DNA of 64,000 nt from Paulinella micropora (GCA_009731375.1 BJOX01000255.1:373928-437927); one strand, 5' to 3'; positions 1 to 40,092 are shown, numbered from the stretch's first letter. Notes: generated from the letters alone by a model not told the origin. Program-made: numbers and translations.

Positions 1-1104
1 TTCCAGGTGGGCCTCGCCTGCCATTCCTCAAGGTCAAGGTTAGGATTAGGGTTAGGGTTAGGTTTCAGCCCCGCCAGGCTGCCGGGCTACGCGGTGAGGC
101 ACAGCCTCAATATTTTAGTACAGGGACTTATCGGTACAATTTTGTTTTCATCCTTTAGTGCATCTGCCACGGTTCATCCGTAGTCTACTATGACTAATGA
201 CTAATGACTGTTTTTGTTTTTATCATCTGCTGATTGTGGGATACCGTCCCTCATCTTCAACATATATTAATAAAACACAGTTGCAATGAAATTTGTTTCT
301 GGATGTCATGGTGCAATGTCCCCTCTGTATAGCAGGCAAGGATGGGTCCATTTGTATTATCCAAGGAGTATACAAATGGGACCCATTCTCCGAGCCGAGG
401 CCAGCTGCCTTCCCCAGACCCACCTTCGTCGAATCGTACTCCTCCTCCCGATGATTCCAACTTGAATTTTGTACTTAAGGATTTCAGAGGCAATCATGGG
501 AGACTCCTCCTCGTCTGGCATTGTCCCAATCGAACCAGAACTTATCCTTTGTGCGGCCATACGGTCGGGCTACGGTCAGTTCCATCTATGGTTTTCCGAT
601 GGTTTTCCCGGTGACCGTAGGCTCCTTAGGCGATTTCTGTTTAGCATATATATTTTTCACGATATTCCCTGACGGGAACCGTGGCACGCACACTAGTCTT
701 CAGAAGCGCAGGGTGTGCAGACATGAAGATGGAAAAAAACCGAAAGTGGCAATCAAGTTCCTCAAAACTTGAAACGTGGTCCCGAAGTTGAAAGCACAAA
801 AAAGTGACTGGTTGGCACTTCCCGATAAGATTTTATTAGTACTGACCAGGCTCCGTACTTTGACGTATCGACAGAGCATGTCTTGAAATATTATTAACAA
901 TATCCAGCTTATTTCAGTATTATTACGTTGAGAAATGATGATTTTATTCAGTTTGAAAAAGACTGCCACATTTGTGGCAATGATCCACAAATGTGGCCTC
1001 GCCCGGTTAAGGGTTAAGCTAGGTCGGAAGATTACTTTCAGTTATATGATGATAATCAGTGGCAAATATTATATTTTATTGAAACAGCTTGAGTACAAGG
1101 CTTG
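1..1104. other. Unique flanking DNA, no gene recognised
   Basis: This mostly non-repetitive stretch begins with a short telomere-like TTAGGG run. The open frames in it are short and have no recognisable motif or convincing exon boundaries. I see no RNA gene or known element here. Confidence 0.4.
38..66 (+). repeat. Short interstitial telomere-like repeat
   Basis: About four units of TTAGGG and a TTAGGA variant. The same repeat recurs at 4.1, 19.0-19.6, 22.2 and 41.9 kb. Confidence 0.7.
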
Positions 1105-1236
1105 GAGCTGCACTGCAGGGTTGTCAGTATCTAGAGTATAGCTATCTCGAATCTTCGTACTCCACTCGCGGGTGAGACGATGGATTCACATGTGCAGATT
1201 TGCATCCGCAATTGACAGAGAAGCAATATTATCATT
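1105..1236 (+). mobile_element. 5'-truncated copy of a tRNA-derived SINE
   Basis: Bases 1,150-1,236 match the 3' part of the SINE at 42,495-42,764, sharing TCTTCGTACTCC, GGGTGAGACGATGGA and TTGACAGAGAAGCA with few differences. The upstream 45 bases match more weakly. No A-box or B-box promoter is visible, so the copy is 5'-truncated or decayed. It runs directly into a (TTC)n microsatellite. Confidence 0.6.
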
Positions 1237-1239
1237 ACT

Positions 1240-1274
1240 ATTCTTCTTCTTCTTCTTCTTCTTCTTCTTCTTCT

Positions 1275-1309
<35 letters not shown>

Positions 1310-1657
1310 TTATTATTATTATTATTGCTTCGTGTTGTTTTGTTTTGTTTTGTTTGTTTTGCAGCACATTTGTAACAGTAATTCATACATTGCAGAGTAT
1401 CTAACCTGCAGCAACCTGGTGTCTCGACACATGCAACAATCAGACAAGTGACCGACAGGTTGTTCGAATCGAGCTTAACAAAAAAAGACAGCACTTGCTT
1501 GCAACTATGAATAATATTTCAAAAAATTGAGATGTGTGGTGATGGCGCGTCAGATATCTCGTTAAATTACTGCAGGATTGATAGGCGTAGCCGAATCCGG
1601 GGGAGGCATGACAGGAAACCTGACAAAGAACAAACACGAGAGAGAGAGAGAGAGAGA

Positions 1658-1702
<45 letters not shown>

Positions 1703-1759
1703 TACAGAGGTCGAGAGGTAGAGAGATTGATAGATTAGATTGATAGATAGATGTGCTGC

Positions 1760-1802
<43 letters not shown>

Positions 1803-1839
1803 GCTACGCTCTCTCTCTCTCTCTCTCTCGCTGTTGTTA

Positions 1840-1901
<62 letters not shown>

Positions 1902-1948
1902 GCCTCTGTCTCTCTCTGTCTCTCTCTCTCGCTCTCTCTCTCTCACTC

Positions 1949-1991
<43 letters not shown>

Positions 1992-2002
1992 CTCTCTCTC
2001 TG

Positions 2003-2035
<33 letters not shown>

Positions 2036-2092
2036 GTCTCTGTCTCTCTCTCTGTCTCTCTCTGTCTCTCTGTCTGTCTCTCTCTGTCTCTT

Positions 2093-2132
<40 letters not shown>

Positions 2133-2275
2133 CAGTCTGTCTGTCTCTCTGTCTCTCTGTCTCTCTCTCTGTCTCTCTGTCTCTCTCTCTCTCTGTCTCT
2201 GTCTCTCTCTGTCTGTGTCTGTTTCTGTCTTTCTGTGTCTGTTTCTGTCTCTGTCTCTCCTCTGTATCTCCTCTG

Positions 2276-2306
<31 letters not shown>

Positions 2307-2307
2307 G

Positions 2308-2388
<81 letters not shown>

Positions 2389-2442
2389 GTCTCTCTCTCT
2401 CTGTCTCTCTCTATCTCTGTCTATCTATCTATCTATCTATCG

Positions 2443-2514
<72 letters not shown>

Positions 2515-2538
2515 GTCTCTGTCTCTCTGTCTATCTGC

Positions 2539-2616
<78 letters not shown>

Positions 2617-2633
2617 GTCTGTCTGTCTATCTG

Positions 2634-2682
<49 letters not shown>

Positions 2683-2683
2683 A

Positions 2684-2756
<73 letters not shown>

Positions 2757-2793
2757 GTCTGTCTGTCTGTCTGTGTCTGTCTGCGTCTGTCTG

Positions 2794-2870
<77 letters not shown>
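1240..2870. repeat. Microsatellite block: (TTC)n, (AG)n, (CT)n, (TCTA)n
   Basis: Successive simple repeats: (TTC)n to 1,320, (GA)n at 1,640-1,700, an almost continuous (CT)n/(CTGT)n array at 1,760-2,420, and (TCTA)n with (TCTG)n patches at 2,420-2,870. Long frames translating as Ser-Leu or Tyr-Leu-Ser-Ile repeats are artefacts. Confidence 0.9.
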
Positions 2871-2871
<1 letters not shown>

Positions 2872-3301
2872 CGGGGGGTATGTAGAGGGCCAGCTGCTCA
2901 GTGCTCCGGCCTAAATCCAAACCCCCTATAACGACGGTTTTGTGTCCGCCGTTAATCGCGCGCAGCGCAAGGGCTAAAACAGGCGACCATCTCCCGACCG
3001 GGGCCGTGATGCAAAGGGTTGATGAAGCCGAGGTTGTAGAAGGTAACTCACAACGAGCGTGAACTCCCGAAACCTCGGCTTTGGCGACCATCATCTCCTT
3101 ATGGCACACGACCCTGGGGGAGTGTTTTAGTGGTTGTCCTGTACAGTTCAAAAGGGCTCGGCTACCTTTCGGCTTGAACTGGGCACAGGCACCAACCACA
3201 GCGGACCGTGGTTGGTGCGCGTCTGAAGTGCTGAGAGTTCTTGCCTGGGGGTAGTAAAGGAGGAAATGGCTTTTAAGCTACGCCACGCCCATAGATTAAA
3301 C
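2871..3301 (+). mobile_element. Non-autonomous (TCTA)n-targeted element, copy 1
   Basis: A 430-bp GC-rich insertion bounded on both sides by (TCTA)n. Its first 60 bases match the 5' end of the EEP-type LINE at 63,966 (CCGGGGGG, then AGAGGGCCAGCTG and GTGCTCCGGCCTAAA). Its 3' end, GATTAAACATA followed by TCTATC, resembles the LINE end GACCAAACATA. A second copy lies at 30,247-30,695. It has no long coding frame, so it is best read as a SINE-like passenger of the LINE machinery. Confidence 0.65.
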
Positions 3302-3636
<335 letters not shown>

Positions 3637-3638
<2 letters not shown>

Positions 3639-3759
3639 CTTTTTTCCAGAACACAGTCTACCCGTGATTCCCATCCCGGACGCATGCACAGTACACAAAT
3701 TGCTATTTGATGCGAAACTGCGTTCCTTTGCAAGGACTACATTCCTTTTGCGATATCTC

Positions 3760-3766
<7 letters not shown>
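3637..3766 (+). mobile_element. 3' end of the RLE-type LINE, severely 5'-truncated
   Basis: 130 bases match the 3' terminus of the LINE at 35,193-39,087 (CAGAACACAGTCTACCCGTG through TTTGCAAGGACTACATTCC). The copy ends ATATCTCA followed by TCTATC, the same junction as the other copies. Confidence 0.75.

Positions 3767-3832
<66 letters not shown>
3767..3832 (+). repeat. (TCTA)n tail of the truncated LINE copy
   Basis: Perfect TCTA units follow the LINE 3' end directly. Confidence 0.85.
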
Positions 3833-3964
3833 ACAACACCCACACACACACACATCCACCTCGCTCTTCCACCTCCGATCTCACTCTCTTCCTCCTCTCT
3901 ACTTCCTTTCGTACAACTGTGCATGCATGCTAATGACGGAATTTATAAATGGATGTAAGGCCCG

Positions 3965-4078
3965 TTCTACACCACCCAGATGTCCGGGTTCTGGGGTGTG
4001 AAAGTGCCACCGCAGACCGGCTTGTCAGGCATCAAAACTCAGAAAGTGGCACCAGAAACCCGGAATTCCGGGTGTAGA
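3965..4078. mobile_element. Small MITE-like hairpin element
   Basis: The left end (TTCTACACC, then TCCGGGTTCTGG) is imperfectly repeated in inverse orientation at the right end (CCAGAAACCCGGA, then GGTGTAGAA). The whole 114-base unit could fold into a hairpin of about 30 base pairs. This is the layout of a miniature inverted-repeat element. I saw no clear target-site duplication and no second copy. Confidence 0.4.
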
Positions 4079-4095
4079 ATAACTCTGAGTCGGGT

Positions 4096-4160
4096 TAGAG
4101 TGGAGTTAGGGTTAGGGCTAGGGTTAGGGTTAGAGTTAGGGTTAGGGTTAGGGTTAGGCT
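4096..4160 (+). repeat. Interstitial telomeric repeat
   Basis: About ten TTAGGG units with GCTAGGG and TTAGAG variants. Confidence 0.75.
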
Positions 4161-4249
4161 TACCTTCAGTTAAGGAAGATAGGTGTAGGGATAGGTGGAG
4201 GAAAGGAAAGGCTGGATGGAAGTAACATTGTAGGCAAACAGATGCGACC

Positions 4250-4301
<52 letters not shown>

Positions 4302-4596
4302 GGTTAGATAGATTACTTTTTTATATGTCGTTGCTCTTGAGCAATTGCGCCTGCACGCCAAAAAAGTGTGTATGTATGTAATGTATGTATGTATGCCTGC
4401 ATCTATGTATGTATGTATGTATGTATGTATGTATGTATGTGGAGAGGAAGAGGAGGCGCTGCGAGGACAGACCGAGAACAAGCAAGATAAAGACAAGCAA
4501 AGCAGAGAGGATGAAGGAAGGACAGCAAGAGACAGAATAGTCGAGATAAAGTCATGTAGGTGAGAGAGAAATAGAAAGAGCATGGGCGGGGGGTGA

Positions 4597-4634
<38 letters not shown>

Positions 4635-4640
4635 CGGTGT
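4250..4640. repeat. (TAGA)n, (GTAT)n and (GA)n arrays
   Basis: Microsatellites at 4,252-4,310, 4,370-4,440 and 4,598-4,630. The A/G-rich spacer at 4,440-4,560 has no recognisable coding content. Confidence 0.75.
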
Positions 4641-4744
4641 ACAGCAGCGGCAGCAGACGGCCACGCAGAGGTCCCCACAAGGCTCCGACGACAAATCATA
4701 CCTTCACACATACATACAGATACGCAAATGGCCTTTGGTTGAGG

Positions 4745-4805
4745 CGGACTCTGCTCTGGACTGCACGCGGTAGAACCAGACCAGCACGATGCAGGCCAGC
4801 AGTAC
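4745..4805 (-). repeat. Downstream echo of the C-terminal helix exon
   Basis: Encodes LACIVLVWFYRVQ, then SRAESASTKGHL. It has no splice acceptor, as expected for a copy that starts inside the exon. It could instead be the true terminal exon if an acceptor further upstream is used. Confidence 0.45.
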
Positions 4806-4829
4806 ATACACATGTGACATATGCATAGG

Positions 4830-4868
<39 letters not shown>

Positions 4869-4924
4869 CATATATATATGTATATATATATACTATATAT
4901 ATATAGTATATATATATATATGTG

Positions 4925-4961
<37 letters not shown>

Positions 4962-5679
4962 GGAGAGAGAAAGAGAGAAAGCGGGGGCGGGGAAGCTGGG
5001 GCTGACAGACCAGCATTGTCGTTATATATATGTATATATGTAACATTTGCATATGACAGAGAGAGGGGGGGCTGACTTTTTTCTGAACTGCACGCGGTAG
5101 AACCAGACGAGCATGATGCAGGCCAGCGAGCACAGACCAGACTGACAACACACAGCATCAACAACAACAGCAACAACAACAACAACAACAACAACGACAC
5201 ACCAGACCAGCATGATGCAGGCCAACAAGCACATACCAGACTGACAACACACCACGCAGCAATATCAACGATGATAATGATGATGAATAATGGTGAAGGA
5301 TGATACACGATGATGAACGATAATGAACGATGATGAACAGGATGATACAGGCCAGCGAACATAACCCAGACTAGCACATGACACACAGCATACATACAGC
5401 ATGATACAGCACGATACAGCATGATACAGGCCAGCGAACATAACCCAGACTAGCACATGACACACAGCATGACATCACTACAGCATGATACAGGCCAGAG
5501 ACCACAGACCAGACGAACAACACACCACGCAGCAACATGTATGTATGTATGTATGTATGTATGCATGTATGTATTGCTTGTTATGATGGCTATGTGCTGG
5601 CTAGAGAGTGATAAGTATGTATCTATGTATGTATGTATGTATGTATATATGTATATATGTATGTATGTATGTATATATG

Positions 5680-5710
<31 letters not shown>

Positions 5711-7433
5711 CTACGTACGTATGTGAATGACGTGGAGCTGGGCGGGCTGTTAGTGTTACCACTGACCAAGATGGGTAGATAGATAGATACATAGATAGAT
5801 AGATAGATAGATAGATAGGAAGGAAGGATAGGATAGGATAGGATAGGATTAGGATTAGGATTAGGATTTAGGATTTAGGATTTAGGATTTAGGATTTAGG
5901 ATTTAGGATAAGGATAAGGATAAGGATAAGGATAAGGATAAGGAAGGATAAGGATAAGGATAAGGATAAAGATTAGGATTAGGATAAGGATAAGGATAAG
6001 GATAGGATAGGATAGGATAGGATAGGATAGGATAGGATAGGATAGGTTAGGTTAGGTTAGGTTAGGTTAGGTTAGGATAGGATAGGATAGGATAGGATAG
6101 GATAGGATAGGATAGGATAGGATAGCATAGGATAGCCTAGCCTAGGATAGCCAAGGATAGCCTGGGATAGGCTTGCCTAGGATAGCATAGGATAGCACAG
6201 GATAGCACAGGATAGCATAGGATAGCATAGGATAGCATAGGATAGCATAGGATAGCATAGGATAGCATAGGATTAGGATTAGGATTAGGATTAGGATTAG
6301 GATTAGGATAGGATAGGATAGGATAGGATAGCATAGGATAGCATAGGATAGCATAGGATAGCATAGGATAGCATAGCATAGCATAGCATAGGATAGCATA
6401 GGATGGGATAGGATAGGATAGGATAGGATAGGATAGGAATAGGATAGGAATAGGTAGGAATAGATAGGAATAGATAGGAATAGATAAGAATAGATAAGAA
6501 TAGATAAGAATAGATAAGAATAGATAAGAATAGATAAGAATAGATAAGAATAGATAAGAACAGATAAGAATAGATAAGAATAGATAAGAATAGATAAGAA
6601 TGGATAAGAATAGAGAAGAATAGAGAAGAAGAATAGATAAGAAGAATAGATAAGAAGAATAGATAAGAATAATAGATAATAATAGATAAGAATAGATAAG
6701 AATAGATAAGAATAGAATAGATAAGAATAGATAAGAATAGATAAGAATAGATCAGAATAGATCAGAATAGATCAGAATAGATAAGAATAATAGATAAGAA
6801 GAATAGATAAGAATAGATAAGAATAGATAAGATAAGATAAGATAAGAATAGATAAGAATAGATAAGAATAGATAAGAAGAATAGATAAGAAGAATAGATA
6901 AGAAGAATAGATAAGAATAGATAAGAATAGATAAGAATAGAATAGAATAGAATAGAATAGAATAGATAAGATAAGATAAGATGAGATAAGATAAGGTAAG
7001 ATAAGATAAGGTAAGGTAAGGTAAGGTAAGGTAAGGTAAGGTAAGGTAAGATAAGATAAGAGAAGATAAGATAAGATAAGATAAGATAAGATATGATAAG
7101 AAAGTTAAGATAAGATAAGGTAAGATAAGATAAGATAAGATAAGATAAGATAAGTAAAGATAAAGATAAAGATAAAGATAAAGATAAAGATAGAGATAGA
7201 GATAAAGAGGCAAAGAGATACAGAGATACAGAGATAAAGATAAGGATAAGGATAAGGATAAGTATACGGATACGGATACGGATACGGATATGGATAAGGA
7301 TAAGGATAAGGATAAGGATACGGATACGGATACGGATAAGGATTAGGATTAGGATTAGGATCGGATTAGAGTAGATTAGATTAGATTAGATTAGATTAGA
7401 TAAGATTAGATTAGATTAGATAGACAGATAGAC

Positions 7434-7479
<46 letters not shown>

Positions 7480-7747
7480 GTAGGTAGGTAGATAGATAGA
7501 TAGAGATGTTACCAGCGAGGCCAAGAGGTACTCGATGACAGATGTAGAGACATACTGGCCCGTGTGATAGTAAGGCTGGCCCAGAGCGTTCATATGCACA
7601 TGAGGCTCACGTGGGTACTTGATCTGGGAGATAGGATATGGGTAGGTAGGTAGGTAGGAGATAGATGGATGGAATGGATGGATGGATGAATGGATGAATA
7701 TAGATAGATAGATAGATGGATAGATAGATAGATAGATAGATAGATAG

Positions 7748-7786
<39 letters not shown>

Positions 7787-7997
7787 GCAGGCCCAAATGG
7801 ATATGAGGCTGGCCTAACGCGTCCAAATGCACGTGAGGCTCGCGCGGGTACTTGATCTGGTTGATAGGAAAGATGGGTAGTGGGTAGGTAGGTAGGTAGG
7901 TGTGTGTGTGTGTGTGTGCACACCGAGAAGTAGGTGCCGATGATGTAGGCCGCTAACCAGGGCAGAGCGTAACTAAACACACACACACACACACACA

Positions 7998-8055
<58 letters not shown>

Positions 8056-8115
8056 GCCGCGCGGTGGTGTGGTCTGCTTGGGTGCTGCCGTGTACGTCTG
8101 TGGTATGTGTGTGCA

Positions 8116-8201
<86 letters not shown>

Positions 8202-8202
8202 G

Positions 8203-8233
<31 letters not shown>

Positions 8234-9541
8234 CGAGAGAGAGATAGCTACAGATAGATAGATAGATGAGATATCGACTAATGTCAGAAAAAAGGAGCTT
8301 CTGATTTCGTCAACCAAGGAAGTCTGTGAAAAGTATTGACCCGATGCCCAGCTAAGCCGTGATGTTTGCACGGAAGGGACTGATACAGGCGATACCAAAG
8401 CTCCCTAGTACCAGGCGGGGCCAGGGCTCGTTCCATAAGCGCCCCTTGCAGAACGAGCTCCCACCTCCATTACAGAGGGCCCAGTAAGCAGATGGAGTTT
8501 CGAGACTGTTCGACAGTCTAGTATAAACCGACAGAGCACTGTGGGTTTTATTCCGGGCTCAACAAGCGAGAAAGGGCACCCTGAGGGAACAGGATTGTGC
8601 TTCCCGTCGCTATTTCGGCATGTGACTTATAGGCGTATGGCTAGGCACACATAAGGCACCCCACCACGGGCCCAGCACACCCACACCATCCCCTAATTCT
8701 CTGTCTGTCGACAGATGGCACCCATTTCAAAAAATCAAGCCCAAGGGAGGGTCAGTGACACCTCAAGTGGCCTTGGTTCACTTCGTGGAGTAAGTGATGA
8801 GATCAACTGATGAGATATCGACTAATGTCAGAAAAAAGGAGCTTCTGATTTCGTCAACCAAGGAAGTCTGTGGGTAAAGTATTAACCCGATGCCCAGCTA
8901 AGCCGTGATGTTTGCACGGAAGGGACTGATACAGGCGATACCAAAGCTCCCTAGTACCAGGCGGGGCCAGGGCTCGTTCCATAAGCGCCCCTTGCAGAAC
9001 GAGCTCCCACCTCCATTACAGAGGGCCCAGTAAGCAGATGGAGTTTCGAGACTGTTCGACAGTCTAGTATAAACCGACAGAGCACTGTGGGTTTTATTCC
9101 GGGCTCAACAAGCGAGAAAGGGCACCCTGAGGGAACAGGATTGTGCTTCCCGTCGCTATTTCGGCATGTGACTCATAGGCGTATGGCTAGGCACACATAA
9201 GGCACCCCACCACGGGCCCAGCACACCCACACCATCCCCTAATTCTCTGTCTGTCGACAGATGGCACCCATTTCAAAACATCAAGCCCAAGGGAGGGTCA
9301 GTGACACCTCAAGTGGCCTTGGTTCACTTCGTGGAGTAAGTGATGAGATCAACTGATGGGATATCGACTAATGTCAGAAAAAAGGAGCTTCTGATTTCGT
9401 CAACCAAGGAAGTCTGTGAAAAGTATTGACCCGATGCCCAGCTAAGCCGTGATGTTTGCACGGAAGGGACTGATACAGGCGATACCAAAGCTCCCTAGTA
9501 CCAGGCGGGGCCAGGGCTCGTTCCATAAGCGCCCCTCGCAG

Positions 9542-9576
<35 letters not shown>

Positions 9577-9649
9577 GAGACAGACAGATAGATAGAGAGA
9601 CAGACAGATAGATAGAGAGACAGACAGACAGATAGATAGATAGATAGAT

Positions 9650-9680
<31 letters not shown>

Positions 9681-9996
9681 TAATGATAACAATAATAATA
9701 ACAACAACAACAACAACAATAATAATAATAATAATAATAATAAAGACATATACATATATACATATATATATATATAAATATATATATATAGAGAGAGAGA
9801 GAGAGAGTTCTCTCTCTCTCTCTGTATGTGTGTGTGTGTGTTCAAATGGAAGGGGATGTCCTTGGTGTGCTCACGAGAGAGAGAGAGAGAGAGAGTGTGT
9901 GTGTGTGTGTGTTATGTGTGTTGTGTTGTTGACATGGCCACGGCCCAGTGGAAGGGCATGTCCTTGGTGTGCTCACGCGAGCGCGACCAGGGATAC
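4745..9996 (-). CDS. OSTC/DC2- or OST3/6-like membrane protein gene (partial)
   Basis: Gene-level entry. Three exons join in frame on the minus strand: 9,934-9,996, 7,924-7,972 and 7,513-7,623. A further transmembrane exon, 5,077-5,141, follows. The product runs DMPFHWAVA into a hydrophobic segment YALPWLAAYIIGTYFS, then a polar loop IKYPREPHVHMNALGQP, then GQYVSTSVIEYLLASL, then a last membrane helix ending in FYRVQFRKK. The order helix, polar loop, GQY motif, helix, C-terminal helix with basic tail resembles OSTC (DC2) and the C-terminal half of OST3/OST6, subunits of ER oligosaccharyltransferase. The resemblance is weak and comes from recollection, not alignment. The N-terminus and at least one central exon are not identified. 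All four exons have partial echoes in the introns. Confidence 0.4.
5077..5141 (-). CDS. OSTC-like gene, C-terminal helix exon (candidate)
   Basis: Acceptor TTGTCAG, then SGLCSLACIMLVWFYRVQFR, a membrane helix followed by a basic tail. The 3' boundary is uncertain. It is the longest of six related copies between 4.7 and 5.5 kb. Confidence 0.4.
5199..5515 (-). repeat. Four upstream echoes of the C-terminal helix exon
   Basis: Partial copies at about 5,199-5,245, 5,345-5,376, 5,424-5,455 and 5,487-5,515. Each encodes SGxxxLACI(M/I)L, and most keep a CAG or TAG acceptor. Each breaks off into a different repeat or a shared ATGATG-rich spacer. Confidence 0.6.
5520..7500. repeat. Graded satellite: (GTAT)n, (TAGGA)n, (GGATTA)n, (AGATAAGAAT)n, (TAAG)n, (TAGA)n
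   Basis: After (GTAT)n at 5,535-5,720, the segment 5,815-7,410 is one continuous purine-rich array. The unit drifts stepwise through GGATA, GGATTA, GGATAA, GGATAGCATA, AGATAAGAAT, GATAAG, GGTAA, GATACG and GATTA, then passes into (TAGA)n. No coding sequence is present. Confidence 0.85.
7513..7623 (-). CDS. OSTC-like gene, loop and GQY exon
   Basis: Acceptor CCCAG and donor GTAACA, phase 0 on both sides, 37 codons. It encodes the loop IKYPREPHVHMNALGQP followed by GQYVSTSVIEYLLASL. The GQY plus hydrophobic stretch is the part most like OSTC. Confidence 0.55.
7790..7856 (-). repeat. Echo of the IKYPREPHVH exon
   Basis: Upstream partial copy with its own acceptor. It encodes IKYPREPHVHLDALGQPHIH and then breaks off into (TCTA)n. 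The intact exon is 170 bases further downstream. Confidence 0.65.
7924..7972 (-). CDS. OSTC-like gene, transmembrane exon
   Basis: Acceptor TTTAG and donor GTGTGC. It encodes YALPWLAAYIIGTYFS, a membrane helix. Phase 2 in and phase 0 out, matching both neighbours. Confidence 0.5.
8000..8266. repeat. (CA)n, (CT)n, (TG)n and (GA)n blocks
   Basis: Alternating dinucleotide arrays within an intron of the OSTC-like gene, ending in three GATA units that abut the 546-bp tandem element. Confidence 0.85.
8267..9538 (-). mobile_element. Tandem array of a 546-bp element (2.3 copies)
   Basis: Two near-identical units of 544 and 546 bases (8,267-8,810 and 8,811-9,356), then 182 bases of a third that stops abruptly at (TAGA)n. 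No open frame is maintained. The unit contains the short palindromes GACTGTTCGACAGTC and CTGTCGACAG. On the minus strand the array ends GATATCTCATC followed by TATC repeats, the same terminus as the RLE-type LINE copy at 3.76 kb. It may be a head-to-tail non-autonomous derivative, but the body is unrelated to the LINE. Confidence 0.6.
9539..9835. repeat. (TAGA)n, (AAT)n, (TA)n and (GA)n arrays
   Basis: Simple repeats between the tandem element and the DMPFHW exon echo. Confidence 0.85.
9838..9882 (-). repeat. Echo of the DMPFHW exon
   Basis: Partial copy encoding REHTKDIPFHL, about 90 bases downstream of the intact exon on the coding strand. It sits between (GA)n and (TG)n repeats. Confidence 0.55.
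9934..9996 (-). CDS. OSTC-like gene, exon with DMPFHWAVA
   Basis: Acceptor TAG before GTATCCC and donor GTCAAC. The exon encodes YPWSRSREHTKDMPFHWAVA. It enters and leaves in phase 2 and completes an Ile codon with the next exon, which opens a membrane helix. Confidence 0.5.
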
Positions 9997-10013
9997 CTAT
10001 CCATACATAGATC

Positions 10014-10014
<1 letters not shown>

Positions 10015-10065
<51 letters not shown>

Positions 10066-10133
10066 GGGTAAATAGATAGATGGATAGATAGATAGATAGA
10101 TAGATAGACCCAGCACAAGGACGTCATATACAA

Positions 10134-10167
<34 letters not shown>

Positions 10168-10200
10168 ATTTATCTGTCCATCTGTCTGTCTGTCTGTCGG
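10015..10200. repeat. (TAGA)n and (CTTT)n
   Basis: Microsatellites upstream of the DMPFHW exon on the minus strand. Confidence 0.85.
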
Positions 10201-10250
10201 TCTGTCTATCTATTATGTGCGGTTGGTACCATTCACAGCAGAGCGAGCAG

Positions 10251-10335
10251 ATGCAGCTCTCCTACGTAACATACATAACATACATAACATACATAACATA
10301 CATAACATACATAACATACATAACATACATACCGG
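10251..10335. repeat. (ACATAC/ATAACAT)n array
   Basis: About ten units of an ATAACATAC-type repeat flanked by non-repetitive segments. Confidence 0.8.
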
Positions 10336-10466
10336 GTCCTCGAGACAGGCGCAGATGCCGCTGCTGAAATCACCTCTGCAAACCCCCGCCGAACACAACA
10401 CAAACCACAACCTCGTAAAAACCACTCGCCTGATCTCCAAGCAACAGTCCGACCGACTGAGGAAGG

Positions 10467-10467
<1 letters not shown>
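10336..10467 (+). CDS. Possible exon, gene unknown
   Basis: A non-repetitive island between repeats. On the plus strand it reads [20 protein letters not shown], then a Lys/Arg-rich end, and closes at a good donor, AAG then GTAGAT. The minus strand is also open ([14 protein letters not shown]), so the strand is ambiguous. I do not recognise the product. Confidence 0.25.
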
Positions 10468-10526
<59 letters not shown>

Positions 10527-10868
10527 CAGATAGACAGACAGATAGACAGATAGACAGATAGACAGATAGATAGATAGATAGATAGATAGATGGATGGATA
10601 GATAGATGGATAGACGGATAGATGGATGCATGGATGGATGCATGGATGGATGGAATGGATGGATGGATGGATGGATGGATGGGTAGGTGGGTGGGTGGAT
10701 GGACTGATGGAAGATAGATGGATGGATGGATGGATGGATGTGGATGGATGATTGGATGGGATTGGATGGATGGATGGATGGATGGATGCATGGATGGATG
10801 GATGGATGGATGGATAGATGGATGGATGGATGGATGGATGGATGGATGGATGGATGGATGGACGAATG
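10468..10868. repeat. (TAGA)n then (TGGA)n
   Basis: Tetranucleotide arrays grading from TAGA through TGGA. Ile-His-Pro-Ser and Trp-Met-Asp-Gly frames here are artefacts. Confidence 0.9.
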
Positions 10869-11171
10869 GAGGGTGATGGGTGAGCTAAACACACAAGGCG
10901 ACTTACGCTTTGGACCCGTATTGACTCTGACGCGGGGGCACGTCACGGTATTGAGTCCTCGCGGGCTGGGCTTCTGGTATGTCCGATGGATCGTCTCTGT
11001 ATGGCTGCATGGAGATGGCAAAGTCTCAGCAGATCTTCCATCCAGGTGAAATCTCAAAAGTTCCCGTGCTCCTGAGGATGGGCCCGGCACAGTTTACTTG
11101 GAGATCCCCCACTATCATGGTAGTCTTATTTGACGCGGGCCGCCCGTACCCTCACCACCAGTACAGACCCC
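10869..11171 (+). promoter_or_regulatory. Likely promoter and 5' leader of the SET-MYND gene
   Basis: Three hundred bases of non-repetitive sequence directly upstream of the ATG at 11,172. It separates that gene from the divergently oriented OSTC-like gene, so it may be a shared head-to-head promoter. There is no clear TATA box. Both strands hold moderately long open frames without recognisable motifs. Confidence 0.3.
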
Positions 11172-39457
<28,286 letters not shown>

Positions 39458-39464
39458 CACCTCC

Positions 39465-39997
<533 letters not shown>

Positions 39998-40092
39998 ATC
40001 TACTTCTGCCCAGCAGTCTCATCTACTTCTGCCCAGCAGTCTCATCTACTTCTGGCCAGCAGTTGCCAAAAAGCCGTCTGGAAGACCTTGGT
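39998..40092 (+). repeat. Three echoes of the terminal MYND exon
   Basis: ATCTACTTCTGCCCAGCAGT twice and ATCTACTTCTGGCCAGCAGT once, the last continuing GCCAAAAAGCCGTCTGGAAG. These are copies of [15 protein letters not shown]. Confidence 0.75.

Noticed and set aside
1740-2931. Long open frames of Ser-Leu and Tyr-Leu-Ser-Ile repeats
   Set aside because: They are open in all three forward frames because the DNA is (CT)n and (TCTA)n; there is no codon bias or start context.
8267-9538. Ribosomal or other structural RNA gene
   Set aside because: The tandem unit reminded me of an rDNA spacer, but I could not find any conserved rRNA, 5S or snRNA core sequence.
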